The notes under the pieces: model-generated
The model's database searches: none
Told to the model about the DNA's origin: nothing
What the model saw: only the letters and a program-made list of their open reading frames with translations
Shown here: in pieces, positions 22,696-30,963 of the stretch
Numbering within the stretch: position 1 is the stretch's first letter
How the letters are laid out: every line of letters starts with the position of its first letter
Source: CAZQFV01 sp964592645
GTDB lineage: Bacteria; Chloroflexota; Chloroflexia; DTKN01
Assembly: GCA_964592645.1 (NCBI GenBank)
Contig: CAZQFV010000033.1
Coordinates: forward strand, 1-33,575
Direction: 5' to 3'
Length of the DNA stretch: 33,575 nt
Program-made: the position numbers and the translations under genes

Positions 22696-24225
22696 CTAAC
22701 GGGCATAGTCGACGGCCCGGGTCTCGCGGATCACGGTAACTTTGATTTGCCCCGGATACTGCAGTCCCTCCTCGATCTTTTTGGCGATCTCCCGGGCCAG
22801 GCGGATGCTGCCCAGGTCGTCCACGTCGTCCGGCTTGACCAGGATACGAATCTCGCGGCCGGCCTGAATGGCAAAGGCGCTCTCCACGCCCTTGAAGGAG
22901 CGCGCCACCGTCTCCAGCGCCTCCAGGCGCTTGATATAGTGCTCCAGCGTCTCGCGCCGCGCCCCGGGCCGGCCCCCGGAGATGGCATCGGCCGCGGCCA
23001 CAATAAAGTCCTCGACCGTCTGCATCTCCTCGTCGCCGTGATGGGCGGCGATCGAGTGCACGATCGCCGGGGAGCGCCCCAGGCGCTTGACCATGTCGGC
23101 GCCGATCAGCGCGTGCGGCCCCTGCACCTCGTGGTCCATCGCCTTGCCGATATCGTGCAGCAGCCCCGCCGTGCGGCAGACGTTGACATTGGCCCCCAGG
23201 TCGGTCGCCATCAGGCCCGCCAGGATGCTCACCTCCAGGGAGTGCTCCAGCACATTCTGCCCATACGAGGTGCGGTACTTCAGCCGCCCCAGGAGCTTGA
23301 TCAGGTCCGGGTGCAGGCCCTGCACCCCGGCCTCCAAGGCCACCCGCTCGGCCTCCTCGCGCATCACGGTTTCGATCTCCTGAGTCGTCTTCTGGACCAT
23401 CTCCTCGATGCGCGTCGGATGGATGCGCCCGTCCTGGATCAGGTGGACCAGGGTCAGCCGGGCGATCTCGCGCCGCACGGGGTCGTGCGCCGAGAGGGTG
23501 ATCGTCTCCGGGGTATCGTCGACAATGACATCCACCCCGGTCAACTGTTCCAGGGCCCGGATGTTGCGCCCCTCCCGGCCGATCACCCGGCCCTTGATCT
23601 CGTCGTTGGGCAGCGGCACCACCGAGATGGTCACCTCGGCCACATAGTCCGAGGCGCAACGCTGCACGGCCCGGGCAATAACCTCCTGGGCCAGCCGATC
23701 GGCCTGCTCCTTGGTCTCGGCTTCTACCTGGCGGAGCACGCGGGCCAGGTCGTTGCGCGCCTCCTGCTCCACCGTCGCCAGGAGCTGCTGCCGGGCTTCA
23801 TCGCGCGTGAGCTCGGCGATCCGCTCCAGGGCCTGGATCTCTTGCTGCCGAACCTCTTGTGCCTGTTGATAGGTCCGTTCCACCTCCTTTTCTCTCTGCA
23901 GGATCCTTTTCTCCCGCTGCTCCTGCTCCTCTTGCCGTCGGTCGAGGATCTCCTCTTTGCGGTGCAGGCGGGCCTCCTGGCGCTGCAGATTCAGCCGGAT
24001 GTTCTTGTTCTCTGCCTCCACCGCCTCGCGCAGCCGCAGGGTCTCATCCTTGGCGGCCAGCAGGGCCTCTTTCTCCTCGATACGCGCCTGTTCGATCAGC
24101 TTGCGCGCTTCCTCCTCCATCTGCTGGATACGGGCCCGGGTTGCGAACCGGAAGAACAGATACCCCAGCCCCGCCCCAACTGCTGCCGCGAGGGCCACGA
24201 AAATCAGAACCAACCACCATTGCAT
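22696..24225 (-). CDS. rny: Ribonuclease Y
   Basis: 509-aa membrane-anchored endoribonuclease that starts mRNA decay. In order: an N-terminal membrane helix (about 5-25), a long charged coiled coil (about 30-185, with EEARKLIEQARIEEKEALLA), a KH domain (about 200-260, with the loop GRVIGREGRNIR) and an HD domain (about 325-420) with NVLEHSLEV and LLHDIGKAMDHE, whose His-Asp pair binds the metal. The C-terminal RNase Y motif QYPGQIKVTVIRETRAVDYA is complete. ATG 24225 is chosen because AGGAGG lies nine bases upstream; an in-frame TTG at 24234 touches the RBS. It is the first gene of the string that continues with spoVS and has its own promoter and a leader of about 160 nt. Confidence 0.97.
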   Translation of the reverse strand: MQWWLVLIFVALAAAVGAGLGYLFFRFATRARIQQMEEEARKLIEQARIEEKEALLAAKDETLRLREAVEAENKNIRLNLQRQEARLHRKEEILDRRQEEQEQREKRILQREKEVERTYQQAQEVRQQEIQALERIAELTRDEARQQLLATVEQEARNDLARVLRQVEAETKEQADRLAQEVIARAVQRCASDYVAEVTISVVPLPNDEIKGRVIGREGRNIRALEQLTGVDVIVDDTPETITLSAHDPVRREIARLTLVHLIQDGRIHPTRIEEMVQKTTQEIETVMREEAERVALEAGVQGLHPDLIKLLGRLKYRTSYGQNVLEHSLEVSILAGLMATDLGANVNVCRTAGLLHDIGKAMDHEVQGPHALIGADMVKRLGRSPAIVHSIAAHHGDEEMQTVEDFIVAAADAISGGRPGARRETLEHYIKRLEALETVARSFKGVESAFAIQAGREIRILVKPDDVDDLGSIRLAREIAKKIEEGLQYPGQIKVTVIRETRAVDYAR

Positions 24226-24250
24226 GATGTCCAACCTCCTAGATATCGGC

Positions 24251-24285
24251 CGCCTGCCGGCCGGGCCGCCGCCTATGGGCAGGCG
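24251..24285 (-). other. Hairpin in the rny leader
   Basis: CGCCTGCC (24251-24258) and GGCAGGCG (24278-24285) form a perfect 8-bp stem about 25 nt upstream of the rny start. It could serve as a 5' stability or autoregulatory element. Confidence 0.45.
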
Positions 24286-24391
24286 CTACCGACCGGGGTC
24301 CCATCTCGGGCAGGAGGCCTGTTTGTTAAGGTTCGGAGAATGGGTCGGCGATCTCCAAAACCTGTGGCCAGAAATAAAAAGCTCAGTTTCT

Positions 24392-24420
24392 ATAATATAC
24401 GTTTTGTTGTGCCGTGTCAA
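24392..24420 (-). promoter_or_regulatory. Promoter of rny
   Basis: Minus strand TTGACA (24420-24415), 17-nt spacer and TATTAT (24397-24392), 11 of 12 consensus positions. It begins 10 bp after the stop of the M23 protease gene, so rny is likely a separate transcription unit. Confidence 0.7.
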
Positions 24421-24430
24421 GTAGCGGCGC

Positions 24431-26239
24431 TTACGGCTCCGGCACCCACAGCACCGCGTCGAACCAGACGCAGAACCCGGCCTCGTCGGTCAGGTTGTCC
24501 AGGTAGACGAACCCCTGCCGGCCGGCCGCGAAGCGGTAGGTCCCCAGGTCGGCCCAGCGGTCCATGTGCAGGTTCTGATCCACCACCACGACGCGCTCGC
24601 CATCGGCGTGCCGCACCAGGTAGCGGGCCACCTGGCTGTCCGGCACGCCGTTCATCCAGTAGGGAATGAACGCATAGAGATGATACCGGCCCCCCTGGGG
24701 CAGGTCCGGGCGCCAGGTGCCGCCCTCCACCACCCCGTTCAACTGCCCCGGGTCGCCGATCGGCACCACCCCGCTGCGGGATTCGGAGGGCGACCAGAGC
24801 GCCTGCCCACCGATCCCTCCCCGGCCCACCTCCCACTGTGTGCCCGAGCGCACAAAGGCGGCGTCGGCATCGTCCACCACGACCGACCCGGCCGGCCAAA
24901 GACAGGGCGAGAAGCGATCGGCCCAGAGCCAGCGCCCCATCGTGCCCGCCGGGTGCTCCATCCAGGGGTCCCGCCCCGTGCCGCACCACCCTTCGGGGTC
25001 GGCCTGGCGCCCCAGGAAGTAGGCCGCAAAGTGCAGGTGCGGCCCCTCGGCGCAGCCCGAGGCCCCGGCCAGGCCGATGGTCTCGCCCCGCTTGACCTGC
25101 TGCCCCAGGACTACCCGCACCTGCGACAGGTGCCAGTAGAGCGTGCGGTAGCCGTTGTCGTGGTCCAACACCACCCCGCGGGCCATCGTGGCGCAGCCGT
25201 CGTTACTCTCCCCGGCCCAGATGACCACCCCGTCGGCCGCCGCCAGCACCGGTGTGCCCACGTCCAGCGCATAGTCCCAGCCATTGTGCCCATCGTAGGA
25301 CAGGTCGACCGAGTCGTCGCCCATGTGCGAAATCAGCACGCCGTCGACGTTGAGAAAGGGGCTGTGGTGATCAAAGATGGACGAGATCTCGTACTGGCCG
25401 GCGTACGGCTGGTAGAGGAAAGGCTGTGAGGCCAGCCGCGGCGGGTTTCCCAGCGGCTGGCGGGGGTCTTCGCCAAAGAGCCGGCGGTAGGTTTCGACGA
25501 ACGAGTCCGCGCCCATTCCCTGGAGCCGGCCCAGGGTGGCCTCGTCGCCCGTCTGGGCTACCAGGCGCAAGACGGCGTACCCGCCCAGGTTCGTCCCCGG
25601 CGGCAGGGGGATGGTCCGGCCGTCGCGCAGGAGCAGGAAGTTGACGATGCCATAGTCGCGCATGCCGCGGAACAGCTCGCGGATGGCCCAGCGCAACTGG
25701 GCATCCAGGCCCAGCGTGGCCGGGTCGGCATAGCCCATGGCCTGGTCGATGGCCCCGGGCGAGGGGTGGGGATCGTCCACCAGGCCGCTCTGGAACTCCA
25801 AGAGCGTCAGGACCACCTGGGGGCTGACGCCGTAGAGCAGGCTCTGGCCGGTGATCACGTCGGCCACCGGCACCTCGCCCTCGCCGACCCAGATGCGCAT
25901 CTGGCCGAGCTGTCCCGGCCGGCCCTCCAGGAAGCGGCGCACCTCGGCTGTGCCCCACCCGGGCGCATAGACCAGGCGCCCATCGCTGAGCAGAGGAGCC
26001 GGCGAGCCGGTGGTGGCCTCGGTGGGGAAGGTGTTGACCGAACCGTAGGAGGTGGGGTAGATGGGCGCCGCCGTGGCCGTGGGCGCATCCGCCGCGCCCG
26101 GCCGGCCGGCCGGCCGCAGCACCAGGGCGACAATCAGCGTCACGAGCAGGGCCGGCACGACGACCAGCAAGACCCGGGCCGGGGGCCACAGGCCGTTCCA
26201 CCAGTAGGCCAGCTCGCGCAGCCGCCGCGGGAGGCTCAT
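24431..26239 (-). CDS. Membrane-anchored M23 (LytM) peptidase with golvesin-like C-terminal domain
   Basis: 602-aa envelope protein. A short cytoplasmic N-terminus and a membrane helix (about 19-42) are followed by a helical region (about 60-290). The M23 metallopeptidase domain has Zn ligands and active-site histidines in HNGWDYALD (about 318), YWHLS (about 364) and GPHLHF (about 396). The last 150 residues match the golvesin-like domain (VVVDDADAAFVRSGTQWEV, GGRYHLYAFIPYWMNG, VDQNLHMDRWADLGTYRF, FVYLDNL). M23 enzymes cut peptidoglycan cross-bridges, and the golvesin domain probably binds an extracellular ligand. ATG at 26239 overlaps the rimM stop (ATGA), so a cell-wall enzyme is translationally coupled to a ribosome maturation operon. 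The helical part before M23 may be a lysozyme-like domain (LLEFQSG); this is uncertain. Confidence 0.87.
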   Translation of the reverse strand: MSLPRRLRELAYWWNGLWPPARVLLVVVPALLVTLIVALVLRPAGRPGAADAPTATAAPIYPTSYGSVNTFPTEATTGSPAPLLSDGRLVYAPGWGTAEVRRFLEGRPGQLGQMRIWVGEGEVPVADVITGQSLLYGVSPQVVLTLLEFQSGLVDDPHPSPGAIDQAMGYADPATLGLDAQLRWAIRELFRGMRDYGIVNFLLLRDGRTIPLPPGTNLGGYAVLRLVAQTGDEATLGRLQGMGADSFVETYRRLFGEDPRQPLGNPPRLASQPFLYQPYAGQYEISSIFDHHSPFLNVDGVLISHMGDDSVDLSYDGHNGWDYALDVGTPVLAAADGVVIWAGESNDGCATMARGVVLDHDNGYRTLYWHLSQVRVVLGQQVKRGETIGLAGASGCAEGPHLHFAAYFLGRQADPEGWCGTGRDPWMEHPAGTMGRWLWADRFSPCLWPAGSVVVDDADAAFVRSGTQWEVGRGGIGGQALWSPSESRSGVVPIGDPGQLNGVVEGGTWRPDLPQGGRYHLYAFIPYWMNGVPDSQVARYLVRHADGERVVVVDQNLHMDRWADLGTYRFAAGRQGFVYLDNLTDEAGFCVWFDAVLWVPEP

Positions 26240-26766
26240 CGCAGCCCCTCCAGCAGGCGCACGCACATCCGGCCGGCCGGCAGGTCCACCTCCCGGACCA
26301 CGGCGTCGATGGCCGGCAGCAACACCTCGCCGGAGGGCCCGCGCACCACCAGCACGGCACCGCCCGCGGTGAGGATGTCGACCACCGTGCCCAGGTCCTC
26401 GCCCTCCTCCGTCCAGACACGCAGGCCGAGCAACTGGTAGTAGTAGTACTCGCCCTGGCCCGGGACCGGCATGTCCGCCAGGCGGAGCTGCACCCACTGC
26501 CCGCGCAGCGCCTCGGCCGCGTCGCGGTCCTCGCAGCCGGCCAGCTTCAGGCGCACCATGCCCTGGTGGGGCCGGGCCCACTCCACGGCGTAGCGCAGCG
26601 GCGGATCGCCGACGTACAGCTCGGCGGCCCTCAACACCAGTTCGGGGAAATCGGTATCCAGGAGGACCTTGACCTCGCCGCGGACGCCGAAGGGGGCGAC
26701 GATCTCGCCGGCCACCAGGTATTCAGGAGGCGGGGGGGAGCCCGAGATCTCCCTCGCAGCAGGCAT
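26236..26766 (-). CDS. rimM: Ribosome maturation factor RimM
   Basis: 176-aa 30S assembly factor that binds ribosomal protein S19. The N-terminal domain shows YLVAGEIVAPFGVRGEVKV, the family signature, and LRGQWVQL. The PRC-barrel half shows YYYYQLLGLRVWTEEGEDLG and VLLPAIDAVVREVDL. The ATG at 26766 is chosen because the signature then begins at a normal distance and GAGG lies upstream; the ORF could extend to 26847 but would overlap khpA with low-complexity sequence. It is seven bases after khpA, in the usual rpsP-khpA-rimM order. trmD and rplS, which normally follow, are replaced here by the M23 gene. Confidence 0.94.
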   Translation of the reverse strand: MPAAREISGSPPPPEYLVAGEIVAPFGVRGEVKVLLDTDFPELVLRAAELYVGDPPLRYAVEWARPHQGMVRLKLAGCEDRDAAEALRGQWVQLRLADMPVPGQGEYYYYQLLGLRVWTEEGEDLGTVVDILTAGGAVLVVRGPSGEVLLPAIDAVVREVDLPAGRMCVRLLEGLR

Positions 26767-26773
26767 GGCGGCC

Positions 26774-27001
26774 TCAGGCCACGTCGAGCGTGGTGTGTGT
26801 GCCCTGGCGGGCCGCCGCGGCGTCGAGGATCTCGCGGATCGCCCCAATGACGCGCCCGTCCTTGCCGATGATCTTGCCCCGGTCGTGCGGGGCCACGGTC
26901 AGCTTGTAGGCCGGCCCCTGCCGGCCGTGGACCTGGCGCACATGCACCGCCTCCGGCTCGTCTACCAACTGCCGGGCGATGTAGAGGATCAACTCTTCCA
27001 T
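26774..27001 (-). CDS. khpA: KH-domain RNA-binding protein KhpA
   Basis: 75-aa single KH domain. It starts MEELILYIARQLVDEPEAV, contains the nucleic-acid-binding GxxG loop in GKIIGKDGRVIGAIREIL, and ends soon after, as in other members (formerly YlqC). KhpA works with KhpB in control of cell division and RNA levels in Gram-positive bacteria. The ATG at 27001 has GAGGG at proper spacing. It sits between rpsP and rimM, the conserved location of this gene. Confidence 0.95.
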   Translation of the reverse strand: MEELILYIARQLVDEPEAVHVRQVHGRQGPAYKLTVAPHDRGKIIGKDGRVIGAIREILDAAAARQGTHTTLDVA

Positions 27002-27025
27002 CAGCTTCCCTCAAGAATATGAGAA

Positions 27026-27069
27026 GGGTGAGGGTTGCCCCTCACCCGGTCCCGCGGGGGTTCCCGCGG
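27026..27069 (-). other. Paired hairpins between rpsP and khpA
   Basis: A perfect 9-bp stem (27026-27034 with 27039-27047, TTGC loop) lies next to a 7-bp stem (27052-27058 with 27063-27069). In the transcript both follow the rpsP stop and precede the khpA RBS. They may lower read-through or mark an RNA processing point, since S16 is needed in far larger amounts than the downstream proteins. Confidence 0.55.
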
Positions 27070-27088
27070 CGCGTGACAGGCCCGGGGC

Positions 27089-27328
27089 TTACAGGATCCC
27101 CTTCTGCTTCAACAAACGAACTACCGACTCGGTCGGCTGGGCGCCCTGGGAAAGCCAGTGGCGCACCCGGTCCTCATGCAGCTCGATCGTGGCCGGCTCG
27201 GTGCGCGGGTTATAGTGCCCCAGGATCTCCAGGAACCGGCCGTCCCGCGGCGCGCGGGAATCGACGGCCACGACGCGATAGGTCGGCTGCTTCGGCGCCC
27301 CCATACGGCGCAGGCGGATCTTGACCAA
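27089..27328 (-). CDS. rpsP: 30S ribosomal protein S16
   Basis: 79-aa S16, essential for 30S assembly. It starts VKIRLRRMGAPKQPTYRVVAVDSRAPRDGRFLEILGHYNP, the strongly conserved half of the family, and ends LKQKGIL. The initiation codon is TTG at 27328-27326 with GGAGGTG upstream; no ATG is available before the conserved segment. It is followed by khpA and rimM and preceded by ffh, the common Gram-positive order, though a repeat element sits between ffh and this gene. Confidence 0.97.
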   Translation of the reverse strand: MVKIRLRRMGAPKQPTYRVVAVDSRAPRDGRFLEILGHYNPRTEPATIELHEDRVRHWLSQGAQPTESVVRLLKQKGIL

Positions 27329-27352
27329 ACTACACCTCCAAGGAATCAGTTA

Positions 27353-27443
27353 TCAGTTTTCAGTTCCCGGCTACCCGCTGCCATTGGGGATCCGGCGCCG
27401 GCCGCCGCAAGCAGCACAATGAAGGCTGACGCCTGAAAACTGA
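27353..27443. repeat. Intergenic palindromic element between ffh and rpsP
   Basis: TCAGTTTTCAG (27353-27363) and its exact complement CTGAAAACTGA (27433-27443) flank about 70 bp of GC-rich sequence. The arm extends to ATCAGTTATCAGTTTTCAGTT on the left. It is AT-rich relative to the window and resembles the short mobile or repeated intergenic palindromes found in many large bacterial genomes. It splits the ffh-rpsP gap without an obvious gene. Confidence 0.6.
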
Positions 27444-27499
27444 ATCCATCGCCTTTGACAGCATTGTTCCCGGCGTGCTCTCCTCTCGTCGAGCACCCG

Positions 27500-28825
<1,326 letters not shown>

Positions 28826-28863
28826 GGTCCCCCTCACTGCTGCTAACGATCCCCAACGACAGA

Positions 28864-28920
28864 AGGTCCACCTTCAGGCGTTCGAACACCCCGATGGTGG
28901 CGGCGAGGCGCGGTGGACCT
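28864..28920 (-). other. Stem-loop in ffh leader
   Basis: AGGTCCACC (28864-28872) and GGTGGACCT (28912-28920) pair perfectly over nine bases, closing a 39-nt loop that occupies most of the predicted ffh leader. It begins almost at the predicted transcription start and ends about 40 nt before the ATG. Confidence 0.55.
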
Positions 28921-28929
28921 GCCTGGCGT

Positions 28930-28958
28930 ACTATACCAGGAGCCGGGGAGGATGTCAA
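28930..28958 (-). promoter_or_regulatory. Promoter of ffh
   Basis: Minus strand TTGACA (28958-28953), 17-nt spacer and TATAGT (28935-28930), 11 of 12 consensus positions. Start near 28923, leader about 100 nt. Confidence 0.75.
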
Positions 28959-28982
28959 GGCGAGTCCGTCGCCATGAACTGC

Positions 28983-29011
28983 TTGACTGCCAGGGGCAAA
29001 TCGCATATACT
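28983..29011 (+). promoter_or_regulatory. Promoter of the DUF1848 gene
   Basis: TTGACT (28983-28988), 17-nt spacer and TATACT (29006-29011), 10 of 12 consensus positions. Divergent from the ffh promoter, with the two -35 boxes 24 bp apart. Confidence 0.65.
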
Positions 29012-29060
29012 GGCCCCGAATAGCTGTTCACCTTTGTCCCTCTGGGCAACGGGGGCTCCG

Positions 29061-29969
29061 ATGGAGATCATCTCTGCCAGCCGGCGCACCGATATCCCGG
29101 CCTTTTATATGCCCTGGTTCATGAACCGCCTGCGGGCCGGCACGGTCGGCTATCTCCACCCCTTCAGCGGCAAGATCTGCACCGTCTCGCTGCGCCCGGA
29201 GGACGTGCATAGCATCGTCTTCTGGTCCAAGTTCTACGGCCCGTTCCTGCCGCACCTGGGCGAGCTCCAGCAGCGCGGCTACCGCTTCTACTGCCACTAT
29301 ACCATCACCGGGGCGCCGCGGACGCTGGAGCCGCGCGCGCCCGATTGGCGACGGGCTGTGAAGATAGCCCGCGAGCTGGCCGCGCGCACCGGCCCGCGCC
29401 AGGTGCTCTGGCGCTTCGATCCCATCGTCTTCACCTCCGAGCTAGGCGCGGATTTCTACCTGGGCCGCTTCCGCGAGCTGGCCCGGGCGCTGGCCGGGGC
29501 CACCGAGCGCTGCTACTTTAGTTTCGCCACCTTCTACGGCAAGGTGGCCCGGCAACTGCACCGGGCCGGGATCCGCTACTACGCCCCGCCCCTGGCGGAG
29601 AAGCAGGCCCTCTCCGCCGCCCTGGCGGACATCGCCGGGGAGCACGGCATCACCCTCTATGCCTGCTGCCAGGACGCCCTGGCGACGGGCAAGGTGCAAA
29701 AGGCCCACTGCGTGGACGGCGAGCTGCTGGCCGAGCTCTTTCCGGACCGCCCGCCGGTGAACGAGGCCCGCCCGACGCGCCAGCAGTGCGGCTGCGTGGT
29801 CAGCCGGGACATCGGCATGTACGACACCTGCCGCTTCGGCTGTACCTACTGCTATGCCAACAGGAGCTACGAGGCCGCGCTGGCCCGTGCGCGGGCCCAC
29901 GATCCGGCGGGGGAGACTCTGGTTTCTTGCCTGATCCTGGATCGGAGGGAGATTGCACCGCAAGGATAG
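29061..29969 (+). CDS. DUF1848 family protein with C-terminal Cys cluster
   Basis: 302-aa protein of the uncharacterised DUF1848 family. It opens with the family signature MEIISASRRTDIPAFYMPWF, contains VFWSKFYGPFLPHL and VLWRFDPIVFTSELG, and ends with a cysteine cluster CRFGCTYCYAN. The Cys spacing and following Tyr-Ala resemble radical-SAM-type Fe-S binding text placed at the C-terminus, with two more Cys in QQCGCV just before it. Biochemical function is unknown. The ATG at 29061 gives the family's normal N-terminus; the RBS (GGGGG) is weak. The ORF could extend to 28971 but that part is not conserved text. It is convergent with the EamA gene. Confidence 0.85.
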   Translation: MEIISASRRTDIPAFYMPWFMNRLRAGTVGYLHPFSGKICTVSLRPEDVHSIVFWSKFYGPFLPHLGELQQRGYRFYCHYTITGAPRTLEPRAPDWRRAVKIARELAARTGPRQVLWRFDPIVFTSELGADFYLGRFRELARALAGATERCYFSFATFYGKVARQLHRAGIRYYAPPLAEKQALSAALADIAGEHGITLYACCQDALATGKVQKAHCVDGELLAELFPDRPPVNEARPTRQQCGCVVSRDIGMYDTCRFGCTYCYANRSYEAALARARAHDPAGETLVSCLILDRREIAPQG

Positions 29970-29973
29970 TATG

Positions 29974-29985
29974 GGCACCGGTGCC
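29974..29985. other. 12-bp palindrome between convergent genes
   Basis: GGCACCGGTGCC lies in the 28-bp gap between the DUF1848 and EamA stop codons. It can form a hairpin in both transcripts, but no T-run follows in either direction. Confidence 0.4.
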
Positions 29986-29997
29986 GCCCGTGGGGGT

Positions 29998-30963
29998 CTA
30001 GCGATCCGCTTGTCGGTTCATCCGTTTATCCGCTTGCCGTCCGCTTCCTACCTCTCCCCAGCGCAGCAGCACCACGCCCCCCAGGATCACCGCCGCCCCC
30101 ACCCATTGCAGGGCGGTCATCCGTTCACCCAGGAAGAGGAGCGCCCACAGGGCGGTCAGCGGCGGCTCCAGGGTGATCAGCAAATTGGCCACGCCGGCCG
30201 GCAGGGTCTCCAGGCTGACGGTGTAGAGCCCGTACCCGCCCAGGGTCGGGCCGACCGCCAGGAGCAGGAGCAGGCCCCAGCCCGGCAGCGCCGGCCCCAG
30301 CCAGAGGATGGTGGCCGGCCGCTGCCGGAGCAGGAGGAAGAAGCCGGCAAAGCCAAAGGTATAGACCATGCTCGTCCAGCCCGAGAGCCCGCGTCGCGCC
30401 GCGATCCGCCCCAGGATGCTGTACGCGCCAAAGCACAACCCGGCCGCCAGGCCGGCGGCGATGCCCAGCGGGTTGACCCGCCAGGCCTGGTCGTCATAGG
30501 CCCGGGCGACCAGGACGCAGCCGGCGATGCTCATGGCGACCGCCATCACCTTGGGCGTGCTCAAGCGCTCGCGCAGCAGGGGCCAGGCCAGCAGGACCGT
30601 CATGGCCGGCGAGGAGTAGGCCAGCACCGTGGCCACGGCCGCGCCGTCCAGGGCCACCGCCGTTGTCCATAGGGCGTTGAACACGGCCAGGATCAGGCCG
30701 TAGAGTGCATAGAAGGGCAGGTGACGGCGCAGGCCCGGCGGGGCCAGCAGGGAACGGCGAAAGATCAGCAGGGCCAACGCCAGGCCAACACCGGCGAAGA
30801 GGTCGCGCCAAAAGGCCAATACCAGCGGCGGCAGCGCGTACCGCGTGTTCAGGTACCGGATAAAGATCGCCGTCGTGGACCAGAAGGTGGCGCTGACGAT
30901 GGCGATGGCATAGCCGCGGGCCGGAGAACGACGGGCCGGCCGCCCACCTGCCCCCGACGTCAT
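29998..30963 (-). CDS. EamA/DMT-family transporter
   Basis: 321-aa inner-membrane exporter of the drug/metabolite transporter superfamily. Ten hydrophobic helices form two EamA repeats (first from AIAIVSATFWSTTAIFIRYL, second from PLGIAAGLAAGLCFGAYSIL). The second repeat has the conserved ending AGVANLLITLEPPLTALWALLFLGERMTALQWVGAAVILGGVVLL. The substrate is unknown. The final 19 residues (GEVGSGRQADKRMNRQADR) are hydrophilic and come from a repetitive DNA element, not from the domain. ATG at 30963 overlaps the stop of the RCK-RyR gene (ATGA), so the two membrane proteins are coupled. Confidence 0.9.
   Translation of the reverse strand: MTSGAGGRPARRSPARGYAIAIVSATFWSTTAIFIRYLNTRYALPPLVLAFWRDLFAGVGLALALLIFRRSLLAPPGLRRHLPFYALYGLILAVFNALWTTAVALDGAAVATVLAYSSPAMTVLLAWPLLRERLSTPKVMAVAMSIAGCVLVARAYDDQAWRVNPLGIAAGLAAGLCFGAYSILGRIAARRGLSGWTSMVYTFGFAGFFLLLRQRPATILWLGPALPGWGLLLLLAVGPTLGGYGLYTVSLETLPAGVANLLITLEPPLTALWALLFLGERMTALQWVGAAVILGGVVLLRWGEVGSGRQADKRMNRQADR
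30004..30048. repeat. Short tandem-like repeat overlapping the EamA 3' end
   Basis: ATCCG recurs three times within 30004-30034 in the text ATCCGCTTGTCGGTTC-ATCCGTTT-ATCCGCTTGCCG, and CCGCTT three times in 30006-30046. Its complement encodes the last residues of the EamA protein and its stop follows directly. The pattern is like the degenerate intergenic repeats that occur in large bacterial genomes. Confidence 0.5.
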
